Source of the DNA: Flavobacteriaceae bacterium
GTDB lineage: Bacteria > Bacteroidota > Bacteroidia > Flavobacteriales > Flavobacteriaceae
Direction of reading: 5' to 3'
Length of the DNA: 64,000 nucleotides
NCBI GenBank assembly: GCA_013214065.1
Contig: JABSPK010000003.1
Location: forward strand, 124,001 to 188,000
Translations under genes and position numbers: made by a program
In this document: positions 8,197 through 16,682 of the stretch, in pieces
Layout: each line of letters begins with the position of its first letter
Position numbering within the stretch: position 1 is the stretch's first letter
The notes under the pieces: model-generated
What the model was told of the DNA's origin: nothing
The model's database searches: none
Seen by the model: only the letters and a program-made list of their open reading frames with translations

Positions 8197-8631
8197 ATGA
8201 AATACTTCATACCTTTTCTTTTTCTGTTGTTCACTACAACAGCCAAGGCGCAGGCCGTGTTGGACTGGAATGATTTAGAAAGGGGTATTTCTTGGAAAGA
8301 AGGTAGTGTAGATGCCACTTTCCCTGGTTTTTTACAAGCTGAATATTCCGAAAAACTTTCGAATTTGGAAGGGAAGGAAATCTCCTTGATTGGATATTTG
8401 ATCGTTCTTGACGGTACGCAATCCATATACATGCTGTCCAAAAACCCGATGGCCAGCTGTTTTTTCTGTGGCAATGGGGGACCGGAATCGATATCGGAAA
8501 TATTTTTCGACGAAGAAAACTCCTTTAAGATGGACGACCTGATCATGGTCACCGGAATCCTTCGTTTGAATCGAAACGACCCGTCAAGCACGTATTATCT
8601 TATTGAAAAAGCCAGTGCATTTGGCAAATAG
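8197..8631 (+). CDS. Exported small protein with CFFC motif (second paralogue)
   Basis: A 144-residue paralogue of the preceding gene, starting immediately after its stop (TAGATG). A signal peptide ends near AKAQ. The shared core is GKEISLIGYLIVLDG, then NPMASCFFCGNGGPESISEIFF and a terminal ILRLNRND segment. The two copies share the CFFCG and GPES motifs but differ through most of the rest, implying an old duplication kept for two functions, for example as a heterodimer. It is the last gene of the operator-controlled transporter operon. Confidence 0.8.
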   Translation: MKYFIPFLFLLFTTTAKAQAVLDWNDLERGISWKEGSVDATFPGFLQAEYSEKLSNLEGKEISLIGYLIVLDGTQSIYMLSKNPMASCFFCGNGGPESISEIFFDEENSFKMDDLIMVTGILRLNRNDPSSTYYLIEKASAFGK

Positions 8632-8733
8632 CCTAGTATGGGAATTTGAGACCACAACAAGTCTTGGACAAAACATCCAGAATCAATACCAACTCCTTGG
8701 TTAGGCCCACATTTTGTAAGACCGTTTGATAAT

Positions 8734-9312
8734 TTATAGGTTGTCAAGAATCGAAACAAATGCGATACCCGCGGCAAGGCCGGAAACAACGGCTGTCCAA
8801 GCCCGAAGCTTGACCTTCAAAGCGAACAAAAACACAAAAGACAGGGCAATGATGCCCATTACGATCAGTAGTTGCCCGATTTCGATGCCGAGATTAAAGC
8901 CCAAAAGGGGGACTATGATATCCGAGGTCCCCATGATCAAGGCTTTGAAATAGTTTGAAAAGTCCATTCCATGGATAAAACCAAAAAACAAGGCCATGGC
9001 ATATTTAGGTGCCATCTTGCTGCTGCGGACCCCAGTTGTCGGGGCAATGACATTGTGTAAGGCGGTAATCAAAATAGTAGCGGGAATCAATACTTTGATG
9101 ATCTTGGAAGGAATGCTGACAACATCCAAGGCCACTAGCGCAAGGGTCACGCTATGCCCGATGGTAAAGGCGGTGACCAAAACCAATAATTTGCGCCAGG
9201 CCTTTAGTTCATAAACGGCGCATAATGCGACCAAGAAGAGAATATGGTCATAGCCGGCCAAATTCGAAATATGTTCAAAACCCAGTTTTAAATAGAACTC
9301 AAACGGATGCAT
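8734..9312 (-). CDS. HupE/UreJ family membrane protein
   Basis: A 192-residue inner-membrane protein with about six transmembrane helices. The family motifs HISNLAGYDHILFL, FTIGHSVTLAL and FGFIHGMDFSNYF place His and Asp residues inside the membrane, as in HupE/UreJ proteins linked to nickel or cobalt entry. The start is one base after the stop of the DUF6702 gene, so they are cotranscribed. It converges on the His-rich transporter operon. Since no urease or hydrogenase gene is nearby, the metal and role are open. Confidence 0.85.
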   Translation of the reverse strand: MHPFEFYLKLGFEHISNLAGYDHILFLVALCAVYELKAWRKLLVLVTAFTIGHSVTLALVALDVVSIPSKIIKVLIPATILITALHNVIAPTTGVRSSKMAPKYAMALFFGFIHGMDFSNYFKALIMGTSDIIVPLLGFNLGIEIGQLLIVMGIIALSFVFLFALKVKLRAWTAVVSGLAAGIAFVSILDNL

Positions 9313-9313
9313 A

Positions 9314-9865
9314 TCAAAATTTCAAATAGTGGACCGCGGTTTTCTTGTTCAGCATCATACTTTTGGAATCCCCTTGGGCATGTACGTAAACGATGTTGTT
9401 TTGATCGAAGAACAAATCCGTGAAAACGGCATTCTTGATTTCCATTGATTTTGGGGGTGTGGCCTGTCGGTATTCGAAATACACCCAAAGGGCCGTATTT
9501 TTACCTTCGCCACCTAATTTTTTCCTTTTGATTTTTAACGGAACCTTTTGCCCGTTCACCTTGACGTAAAAAAAGCGATTGAGGTAGTGCAGTAGCAAGC
9601 GTTCTGCATGCGCCGCTTCGTTGGGTTGGCAAAATGCCAGTTCCTTACTTTCCGGATCGAAGACCAGGGCTTCGTTGACGTCAGTCAAAAACAACTTGAG
9701 GTTAATGGTGACCAGTTGTTTTTTAGGGGTGTACTCAATCTCACATAAAGACAAACGCAAGGGGTGTGCCGTTGCGTAGATGCTGCACAACAGCGCTACA
9801 TATGTGAGAACGATCCGCAAGCTCTTTTTCGATTTATTGGGATTAGTAAGCGGATTCTTTGGCAA
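9314..9865 (-). CDS. DUF6702 family exported protein
   Basis: A 183-residue protein with a signal peptide (hydrophobic segment about 17-33 ending IYATAH) and a beta-rich domain of the DUF6702 type: HPLRLSLCEIEYTP, VTINLKLFLTDVNEAL and LWVYFEYRQATPP. In flavobacteria DUF6702 commonly lies between a HupE/UreJ gene and an M1 aminopeptidase gene. Here the HupE gene is kept downstream but the upstream peptidase is an M19 dipeptidase instead. It overlaps the end of the dipeptidase gene by 23 bases. Its function is unknown. Confidence 0.8.
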   Translation of the reverse strand: MPKNPLTNPNKSKKSLRIVLTYVALLCSIYATAHPLRLSLCEIEYTPKKQLVTINLKLFLTDVNEALVFDPESKELAFCQPNEAAHAERLLLHYLNRFFYVKVNGQKVPLKIKRKKLGGEGKNTALWVYFEYRQATPPKSMEIKNAVFTDLFFDQNNIVYVHAQGDSKSMMLNKKTAVHYLKF

Positions 9866-11111
9866 CGGCCTGTACTTCCTTAAATACCCGGATCAAGTTA
9901 CCTCCCCATATTTTTTCGATTTCAGCTTCGGTGTACCCGCGGCGTACCAATTCGATGGTGATGTTCATGACTTCACTGGCATCGAAGATCCCTTCAATAC
10001 CCCCGCCTCCATCAAAATCGCAGCCTATACCCACATGGTCGATGCCCGCAACCGATACGATATGGTCGATATGGTCAACAACGTGCGTGACCGTAGCCGG
10101 TGGTTCTGGAAACTTCTCATTGATTTCATTAAACGACTTGCGCAAAGCTTGGCGTTCCTCATCGGTCATTTCGGAAATCGGTTTCATTGAAGCCCGCAAT
10201 TCGGCAATTGCAGAATCCCTAGCTGCGTTAGGTGGCGCCGTCCTCAGATAGTCGGCCAACATGGTCAGCTGTACGACTCCGCCATTATCGGCCATCAATT
10301 TCAGCATTTCATCGGTCATATTCCGTTGATGATCAGTGACGGCCCTAGCATTGGAATGACTGGCGATGATCGGGGCTTTCGATAAGGCTACGGCATCGTA
10401 GAAGACACTGTCGTTTCCGTGCGAGACATCCACCATGATGCCCAAGCGGTTCATTTCAGCTACGACTTCAGCGCCGAAAGTACTGATACCTCCATGCTCG
10501 GGGCCATTTGGGTCGGTAGCGGAATCCGCGATATCGTTATTCGAAGAGTGTACCAAGGTGATGTAACGCACCCCCTTTTTGAAATAGGTTTCGATATTGC
10601 TTAAATCGTTTCCGATCGGATATCCATTTTCGATGCCGATGTAGATCGCACGTTTTCCTTCTTTTTCTAGGGTATAAGCGTCTTCGGGGTCAAGCGCTAA
10701 ACCGACCACATCGGAATTTCGTTCCGTTGAGGCGATGACCGAATCGATCATTTGTAGGCAAAGGGCCTTTGCCCGACCATGGCCATCATCATCACGGATA
10801 TCCTGTGCCACGAAGGCCGCGAAGAAAATAGCATCCAAATCCCCTTCTTTCATTCTGGGATAATCCACCTTGGATCCGGTTTCCTTGGGGTCGTGCCGTT
10901 CTGCCATATCGAAACCGGGTTCGATCATTCGAAGTGGGGTATCGGCATGGGTATCGAGGGTGAGCACGCGTTTGTGGATTTCCAGTGCGCGTTGTACCAG
11001 TTGCTCTTCCGTTTCCGTTTCGGTTTCCGCAGCCGCTTTGTTGTCTTTACAAGAACTGATCGCCACGATGGCAAGGATCGGGAGCATGGTGGTTAGGATG
11101 GACTTTCGCAT
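9843..11111 (-). CDS. M19 (renal-type) membrane dipeptidase, lipoprotein
   Basis: A 422-residue zinc dipeptidase. A lipoprotein signal ends at Cys21 (AIVAISSC), so it is anchored in the cell envelope. Metal-site motifs of the M19 family are seen: DTHADTPLR near residue 53, GIENGYPIG carrying the bridging Glu, DVSHGNDSVF, ASHSNARAV and GIGCDFDGG. It hydrolyses dipeptides, including D-containing or beta-lactam-like ones in some members. Acidic tetrad-like tracts (ETETETEEQ) follow the anchor and act as a tether. It is the first gene of an operon with DUF6702 and HupE. Confidence 0.92.
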   Translation of the reverse strand: MRKSILTTMLPILAIVAISSCKDNKAAAETETETEEQLVQRALEIHKRVLTLDTHADTPLRMIEPGFDMAERHDPKETGSKVDYPRMKEGDLDAIFFAAFVAQDIRDDDGHGRAKALCLQMIDSVIASTERNSDVVGLALDPEDAYTLEKEGKRAIYIGIENGYPIGNDLSNIETYFKKGVRYITLVHSSNNDIADSATDPNGPEHGGISTFGAEVVAEMNRLGIMVDVSHGNDSVFYDAVALSKAPIIASHSNARAVTDHQRNMTDEMLKLMADNGGVVQLTMLADYLRTAPPNAARDSAIAELRASMKPISEMTDEERQALRKSFNEINEKFPEPPATVTHVVDHIDHIVSVAGIDHVGIGCDFDGGGGIEGIFDASEVMNITIELVRRGYTEAEIEKIWGGNLIRVFKEVQAVAKESAY

Positions 11112-11165
11112 GGGTGTTGATTTAAGATTGTTGTAGTTAAAGATACGATAAAAGAACGCCGAAGA

Positions 11166-12335
11166 TCAAGAAAAGGATGTCGATGAAAGTTCGGTGACCA
11201 GCACTTGTAACATTTGGGTTCCTTTGGTCAATTGTTCCTTGTCGATAAACTCGTCCGCACGGTGGGCTTGGGCAATGGATCCGGGTCCGCAAATAGCCGA
11301 TTGAAAGCCTTCGTTGGCAAATTGCCCCGCCTCTGCGGCATAGGATACCGTATCCCAGTTCGAATTCCCTGAGATACGTTGTATGAGATCGACGACGTCA
11401 TCATGCTCCTTGGTATCCAAATGGGGAACCGGTGGGTGGTTTTCAACGGTTTTGATTTCAAAACCGGGGAATACCTCACGCAACTCCTGCTCGCGTTCCC
11501 TACAGAAGGTTTCGAATTCTGAAACGATACCATGGATGTCGTCCATGGGGATGGTTCTAAGGTCCCAATAAAAGTGGGCTTTATCAGCAATGACATTCGG
11601 GGCTATCCCACCATTTACCAAGCCGATATGGATGGAAGAGTGGGGAGGATGGAAGCGATCATCGATACGACCTTCGGTGATAAGGCTGTTCATTTTTTCT
11701 TCCAACCAGAGGATCAATCGCATGGCCTCATGGATGGCACTGACTTCTTGCTTGATGCGGCTGCTGTGACCGGCGGAACCATTGACATAGGTCTCCAGGA
11801 TGTAAATCCCTTTTTGGCCCACGATAGGTTGCATCATCGATGGCTCACCGATTAAGGCGTATTTCGGTGTTTCCGTATAGTAGGCATTAATGTCCCGTGC
11901 AAGTTCAGGAGCGGCCAAACAGCCGATTTCCTCATCGTACGAAAAGGCGAAGTAAATCGGTTTTTGAAGGTCTGCTTTGACCATTTCAGGTAAAACCGCT
12001 AGGCAGCAGGCCAAGAACCCTTTCATATCACAGGAACCCCTGCCATACAACTTACCATCCCCCTTATCGGTCAGCACAAAAGGGTCCGTGCTCCATTCCT
12101 GGCCTTCGACGGGTACGACATCCATATGTCCTGAAAGGATTACCCCGCCATCCACGGCAGGTCCGATACGGCAATGCAAGGAGGCTTTGGTCCCTTCTTC
12201 ATTGGGTACCAAATGGACTTCGACCCCAAAGGCTTCGATTTCGGATTTGATCCAATTCAGGATACTTAGATTGCTTTGTCCGCCTAAAACGGGAAAAGAC
12301 ACCAATTTTGCGAGAATATCTTCTACATGCATCAT
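11166..12335 (-). CDS. argE: M20 deacylase, acetylornithine deacetylase (ArgE) type
   Basis: A 389-residue cytoplasmic metallohydrolase. Two-metal-site motifs are seen: SGHMDVVPV, GRGSCDMKG and YDEEIGCL, with a dimerisation domain in the middle third (GSAGHSSRI). It fits ArgE, which makes ornithine from N-acetylornithine, but flavobacteria usually carry a separate succinyl-ornithine route, so another N-acyl amino acid may be the substrate. The ATG at 12335 begins two bases after the stop of the YfcC-type transporter gene; a second ATG at 12332 is equally possible. The pairing suggests uptake and then deacylation of an acylated amino acid or peptide. Confidence 0.82.
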   Translation of the reverse strand: MMHVEDILAKLVSFPVLGGQSNLSILNWIKSEIEAFGVEVHLVPNEEGTKASLHCRIGPAVDGGVILSGHMDVVPVEGQEWSTDPFVLTDKGDGKLYGRGSCDMKGFLACCLAVLPEMVKADLQKPIYFAFSYDEEIGCLAAPELARDINAYYTETPKYALIGEPSMMQPIVGQKGIYILETYVNGSAGHSSRIKQEVSAIHEAMRLILWLEEKMNSLITEGRIDDRFHPPHSSIHIGLVNGGIAPNVIADKAHFYWDLRTIPMDDIHGIVSEFETFCREREQELREVFPGFEIKTVENHPPVPHLDTKEHDDVVDLIQRISGNSNWDTVSYAAEAGQFANEGFQSAICGPGSIAQAHRADEFIDKEQLTKGTQMLQVLVTELSSTSFS

Positions 12336-12337
12336 GA

Positions 12338-13741
12338 CTAGCTGTAATTTATGTTTACCGCTACGATCAAGGTCAAAAAGGCCAAGGCGAGCAGACCGAT
12401 CAATACCGGAAAAATAAAACGGATCCAACGATCAATAGGGACACGACACATGCCCAACATGGCAATGAGTCCTCCAAGGGTGGGATTGACCAGATTCGAT
12501 AGGCCATCCCCGATTTGAAAGGCTAAGATGGTAATCTGCCGTGTCAAACCAAGGGTTTCACCCAAAGGCAGCATCACGGGCAGGGTCGCCAACGCCTGTC
12601 CACTGCCCGATGGAATGAAAAAGTTGATGATGGATTGCGAAATCGACATACTGATGGCGGAAGCGTACAAAGGAAGCCCCTCCAAGACCGAAGCGAGTTG
12701 GTACGAAATCGTATCCCCGATATTCCCCATTTCCATCAGCACTTTGATCGAGGTGGCAAAGCCTACCATAAACGCACCCGGAGCTGCCAAGACAACGGCT
12801 TTCAATAAGGTTTCGCTCATGGTCGTCGCGCTCATCCTGGAAACCAGACCGCAAAGTAAGGCCACCATTAAAAAAAGGGCCGAGAGTTCGTTGATGTACC
12901 AATGTAGATTGAATACCCCATATAGGATGACTAAGAGCCCGATCAAAAAAATACCGATAACCATCCAGTTGTTTCGACTTAACCGATAGTCGTTAATGGG
13001 TTTGGAAAGGGCCAAGTTGTCGGTATTCAACCCTTTGCCCATACTCTTCTCAGGATCCGTCGTGATTTTTTTAAAATAGCGCACATTGTAAAAGGCCATA
13101 ATGGACAAGGCCAAAAAACAGAGTGTCGATCGTAGGGCCGCCCCTGAAAACATGGGAAGCTCTGCTAATTTGTGCCCTGTGCCGACCGTGTAGGCATTAA
13201 TCGGCGACAAACCGAAGCCAATGGTCATGGCACCCACCGAAATACCGGCGGCAAGTACAAGGTCACCACCAAGTGCTAAACTCAAAACCGCAGCGATCGG
13301 CACCATGGCGATATTGTTCTCATAACCTACGGCTACCCCGAGCAAGCCATAGATAAAAGTCATAATGACAATAATCAAATACTTGCGTTCTTGGCCCAAT
13401 TTTTTGACCAAGGTACCCACCGCATTTTCAACGGCCTTTGATTTTTCCATAAACCCGAACATGATTCCCCCGGCTAGAACGATAAAGATGATCTCAGCGG
13501 CAGCCTTGAAGCCAAGCGGAATGGCCTTGAACATATCCAAAAGACCGATAGGGGTAGCGGGTATGGTTTCATAAGAATTCGGCACCACCACATTCTTTCC
13601 GTCTACCAAAACCCGTTCATAGGTACCAGCGGGAAGGATATACGTCAATACGGAAACCAAAACGATGATACCGAACAGCATGGTAATGGCATGGGGGATT
13701 CGTGAGAATAGGCCTTTCTTATCGGTAATCTTTTCAGTCAT
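12338..13741 (-). CDS. YfcC-family (AbgT/C4-dicarboxylate-like) membrane transporter
   Basis: A 467-residue protein with about twelve transmembrane helices. YfcC-family features include LPAGTYERV near the start, the AGGIMFGFMEKSKAVE segment, VAVGYENNIAMVPI and the re-entrant-like FIPSGSGQALATLPVM and DGLSNLVNPTLGG motifs. Members are annotated as uptake or antiport systems for amino acids or dicarboxylates; I cannot fix the substrate. The ArgE-like gene follows two bases downstream, so an acylated amino acid or peptide is a reasonable guess. Confidence 0.87.
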   Translation of the reverse strand: MTEKITDKKGLFSRIPHAITMLFGIIVLVSVLTYILPAGTYERVLVDGKNVVVPNSYETIPATPIGLLDMFKAIPLGFKAAAEIIFIVLAGGIMFGFMEKSKAVENAVGTLVKKLGQERKYLIIVIMTFIYGLLGVAVGYENNIAMVPIAAVLSLALGGDLVLAAGISVGAMTIGFGLSPINAYTVGTGHKLAELPMFSGAALRSTLCFLALSIMAFYNVRYFKKITTDPEKSMGKGLNTDNLALSKPINDYRLSRNNWMVIGIFLIGLLVILYGVFNLHWYINELSALFLMVALLCGLVSRMSATTMSETLLKAVVLAAPGAFMVGFATSIKVLMEMGNIGDTISYQLASVLEGLPLYASAISMSISQSIINFFIPSGSGQALATLPVMLPLGETLGLTRQITILAFQIGDGLSNLVNPTLGGLIAMLGMCRVPIDRWIRFIFPVLIGLLALAFLTLIVAVNINYS

Positions 13742-13950
13742 TTTTTGGGATAAGCGCGATTCGCAAAGCAGGTTGGTTCGTTGAAAAGGTAACCCATGCT
13801 GGTTTCATGATGCCTAAAATAGGCCCTATTAATGGATTTTCGTGATTTCTGGACCAAACATTTGTCCCCTGGTTTTTGAATTTATTGGAAAAGTGGCATT
13901 GAAAACGGGTCGCTACCGTTTTGATTTGCCTAGAATCCGATGCAAATTGA

Positions 13951-13980
13951 CAACGCCCCAAAGATGCCTTTGGAGCGTTG
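13951..13980 (-). terminator. Hairpin terminator after the LCIB-type gene
   Basis: A 13-bp stem (CAACGCCCCAAAG with CTTTGGAGCGTTG, one G-T pair) and a four-base loop. On the minus strand it is followed by TCAATTTG, a weak T-tract. It lies 34 bases after the stop of the gene at 14014-14727, so it most likely ends that transcript. The rest of the 272-base gap between that gene and the YfcC gene (13742-14013) shows no gene. Confidence 0.6.
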
Positions 13981-14013
13981 TTGTGCTGGTCGTGTTTGAA
14001 AATGGCCTAGCAA

Positions 14014-14727
14014 TTAAATCGATTGAAGGTCGATAACTTCAAAATTCTTCGCTACGAAATAATCATCCAAACCATAATCGGTGTTGATGATGATACCTCC
14101 AAGTAGCGTCACTTTATCAACCGGGAATTCGTTTTTACAGGTCTTGATGTGCTCATGGATCTTCGTGTCGATGATTTTATAGGTAGCCTCGGTGATGGCC
14201 TTTTGCGGATTCTCACTATCGAGGATCTCTTCACGATAGGAGAGTAGGCTTTCTTCCAACTTCATTTGCTGATAGTCATCATCATTGAGTACAGGGGCAT
14301 AGTTGCTATCCTGCAATCGGTCCAAAGCCAACATCAAGGCACCACAAGAATTTCCAGTTGCCTCTTGACGAGGGCGATACATTTTACCCAAATCGCCATC
14401 AAGGGTGATACCGATATGGGGGCCGTAGAAGATAAACGCACTCCCAGAATCCGGGATGTGGTGTGCGAAAGCGGTCATGCCGGTCTGGCCAGCGAAAGGA
14501 AGTCCACCCAATCCTCCCATAATGAACGGCCCGAATAGCACGTTGAAGAAGGTGGTCGATGGAACATTGATATCATCGGAACAGACGGAAGTTGCCATTA
14601 AGACTTTGGAGATATCGATACCGTGTTCGATTTGCATCTTGCCCAGATAATGGATCGAAGTATCCTTGGCGTCCATGGCATTCGGAAAGTGTTGTTTTAC
14701 GACTTCGTCGAATTTTCGTTGTAGCAT
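14014..14727 (-). CDS. LCIB/C-like (limiting-CO2-inducible protein) carbonic anhydrase
   Basis: A 237-residue protein that I recognise as the LCIB_C carbonic anhydrase family, first known in algae. The diagnostic segments are SVCSDDIN (Cys49, Asp51), FGPFIMGGLGGLPFAGQTG, AFAHHIPDSG, YGPHIGI (His104) and GNSCGAL (Cys128). By analogy to structures of algal LCIB proteins, Cys49, His104 and Cys128 would hold zinc in a beta-carbonic-anhydrase-like site, with Asp51 or Asp52 as the dyad residue. It would interconvert CO2 and bicarbonate. It stands alone with its own hairpin terminator; no carboxysome or bicarbonate transporter gene is near. Family assignment is from motif memory. Confidence 0.8.
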   Translation of the reverse strand: MLQRKFDEVVKQHFPNAMDAKDTSIHYLGKMQIEHGIDISKVLMATSVCSDDINVPSTTFFNVLFGPFIMGGLGGLPFAGQTGMTAFAHHIPDSGSAFIFYGPHIGITLDGDLGKMYRPRQEATGNSCGALMLALDRLQDSNYAPVLNDDDYQQMKLEESLLSYREEILDSENPQKAITEATYKIIDTKIHEHIKTCKNEFPVDKVTLLGGIIINTDYGLDDYFVAKNFEVIDLQSI

Positions 14728-14805
14728 AATATGTGTATTTAATTTGTGTTTCTTTTATAATTTCAAATTCTACCAGGACTTTTTAAGACCCGGTCATCTT
14801 CCCAT

Positions 14806-15375
14806 TTACCAACCGTAATAGCCCTTAGGTACGACGCCCATAGACCTGAGATAAACCACACATTGCCCACGATGGTGGATGATGTGGTTTTCCATGGCAT
14901 AGAACAAACGCCACACCGGAATCGTCTCCCCGGCGAATTCACAGCTCGCCGTTAAGGCTTCGTTCGAGAGCCCTGCAATGGTTTTTTTTACGAATCTGTA
15001 CATCTGTTCCAATTCCTTGATTACATCTTCTTTGGGCATCTGTACGGGTAGTTTGACCTGATCATAGGGGTTCTCAATACCGATCCTTCCGGCCAATTGC
15101 CCACAGGTATAGATGACGCAATGCCGCCATTGTTCCGAAAAGGTCATAGCTTCTTCGGTATATTTATACCCAAAATGTTCGGCGGGCATTTGATTCACGT
15201 TCGCCATGGTCATGCGTTCTGACCGATCCCAAGCTGCAATCAATTCAGATTGTAATCGATCATCGGATTCGTTTTGCGATGGCTCTTCTTTTTTGGTTTT
15301 CGATTCGGGGCGACAACCGATGGCCGTTAGGACACCAAGACCCATCATATGTGATATGAAACGTGTTCTTTTCAA
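14806..15375 (-). CDS. DinB-family lipoprotein
   Basis: A 189-residue protein with a lipoprotein signal (VLTAIGC, Cys21) and a DinB four-helix domain (about 45-185). Candidate metal His residues are in MPAEHFGY, QWRHCVIY and NHIIHHRGQ, the last being the family's most constant motif. Typical DinB proteins are cytoplasmic thiol-linked enzymes; an anchored exported version is less usual. It lies 12 bases before the start of nothing else and is followed upstream by the CobW gene on the same strand (12-base gap), so it could be read from the same zinc-responsive promoter. Confidence 0.78.
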   Translation of the reverse strand: MKRTRFISHMMGLGVLTAIGCRPESKTKKEEPSQNESDDRLQSELIAAWDRSERMTMANVNQMPAEHFGYKYTEEAMTFSEQWRHCVIYTCGQLAGRIGIENPYDQVKLPVQMPKEDVIKELEQMYRFVKKTIAGLSNEALTASCEFAGETIPVWRLFYAMENHIIHHRGQCVVYLRSMGVVPKGYYGW

Positions 15376-15387
15376 TCGTATCCGATT

Positions 15388-16608
15388 TTATTCCAAGGCA
15401 TAGGCCCTTTCGACCGGCCATTCGTCTTCATAGCCTTCGACCCAGTGTTGGGCGGTGATTTCCCCATCGGTAGCCAAGCAGGCATCGAGATGTTTTCGTA
15501 TCGCAGCTTCATCCATATCTTGACCGATAAAGACGATTTCGTTCTTTCGATCGCCAAAGGTTGTATCCCATTGGGCTTCGATGGCTTCTTGATTCTCTAA
15601 AAAGGAGATGAACTGTGCCCGCTTTTGGAAGGGCATGCTGCTCCACCAGACCCCGGCACTATCGGCACGGAGGGACCCCCCGGCCTGGCCCCAGACCAAG
15701 GCCTGTTCAGGTCGTGAAGCCAACCAGAACAATCCTTTGCTCCGAATGATGGTGTGCGGGAATTTTTGCTGCACATAGTTCCAGAATCGAACGGGATCAA
15801 AAGGTTTTTTACTGCGGTAAACAAATGAAGTAATTCCATATTCTTCGCTCTCCGGCGTATGTTCCTCTTTCTTCAACTCTTCGATCCAACCGGCGCTTTG
15901 TTCAGCTTCCTCAAAATTGAAACGGCCTGTATTCAGGATGTTCTTGGGATCTACCTTGCTAAATTCAGAGGTAATGATCTCTGCGGTCGGATTCAGTTTT
16001 TCGATGATGGCCCGTAGCATCAGCAAACTGTCTTTGGAAACCAAATCGGTTTTGTTCAATACGATGACGTTCGCGAATTCGATTTGATCGGTCAACAAAT
16101 TGACAATGGTGCGATAATCCCCTTCCATGTCGGTCAGATCGCGATCCATCAAGGTTTCGGGACTTCCGAAATCCTTGAAAAAATTAAAGGCGTCTACCAC
16201 GGTTACCATGGTATCGACATAACTGAACCTAGAGAGATCGATATTGTTCTCCTCATCCACAAAGGAAAAAGTTTGGGCAACCGGAACAGGCTCGCTGATC
16301 CCGGTACTTTCGATGAGCAAATAATCAAAACGATCTTCTTTGGCCAGACGTTCTACCTCGACCATTAAATCTTCTCGCAGGGTGCAACAGATACAGCCGT
16401 TGCTCATCTCCACCAATTTCTCTTCGGTACGCGACAAGGTGTTTTCGCTTTGCACCAAAGCGGCATCGACATTGACCTCACTCATGTCATTGACGATAAC
16501 GGCAACCTTGAGTCCTTCCTTATTGTGGAGTATGTGGTTGAGCAAGGTGGTTTTTCCTGCTCCTAAAAAACCGCTTAATACGGTTACAGGTAATTTTTTC
16601 GTAGGCAT
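15388..16608 (-). CDS. COG0523/CobW-family GTPase, putative zinc metallochaperone
   Basis: A 406-residue G3E GTPase. Walker [10 protein letters not shown] (13-21), the family metal motif CICC (72-75, in [12 protein letters not shown]), ESTGISEP and the base-recognition motif NKTDLV are intact, followed by a CobW C-terminal domain (about 270-395). Members of this subgroup (ZigA, YeiR, ZNG1) deliver zinc to client enzymes under zinc starvation. The start at 16608 is used because the -7 box (16663-16670) covers the longer start at 16665. A perfect 23-base palindromic operator overlaps the -33 element, matching that of the MerC/ABC locus. Confidence 0.93.
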   Translation of the reverse strand: MPTKKLPVTVLSGFLGAGKTTLLNHILHNKEGLKVAVIVNDMSEVNVDAALVQSENTLSRTEEKLVEMSNGCICCTLREDLMVEVERLAKEDRFDYLLIESTGISEPVPVAQTFSFVDEENNIDLSRFSYVDTMVTVVDAFNFFKDFGSPETLMDRDLTDMEGDYRTIVNLLTDQIEFANVIVLNKTDLVSKDSLLMLRAIIEKLNPTAEIITSEFSKVDPKNILNTGRFNFEEAEQSAGWIEELKKEEHTPESEEYGITSFVYRSKKPFDPVRFWNYVQQKFPHTIIRSKGLFWLASRPEQALVWGQAGGSLRADSAGVWWSSMPFQKRAQFISFLENQEAIEAQWDTTFGDRKNEIVFIGQDMDEAAIRKHLDACLATDGEITAQHWVEGYEDEWPVERAYALE

Positions 16609-16662
16609 AGTACTTTCGGATATTCGTTCAGGCACCAGGGATTGCCTGGCAATACGTATATT

Positions 16663-16670
16663 CAAAAATA
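16663..16670 (-). promoter_or_regulatory. -7 box of the CobW promoter
   Basis: On the minus strand this reads TATTTTTG, identical to the -7 box of the MerC promoter. A TTG 18 bases upstream, inside the right half of the operator, serves as the -33 element. The predicted transcript start near 16656 leaves a leader of about 48 bases before the ATG at 16608. Confidence 0.75.
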
Positions 16671-16682
16671 AGACAATAATTT

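Noticed and set aside
13742-14013. A gene in the gap between the YfcC and LCIB-type genes
   Set aside because: Frames here are short, start in the hairpin region or read through the terminator and lack coding features.
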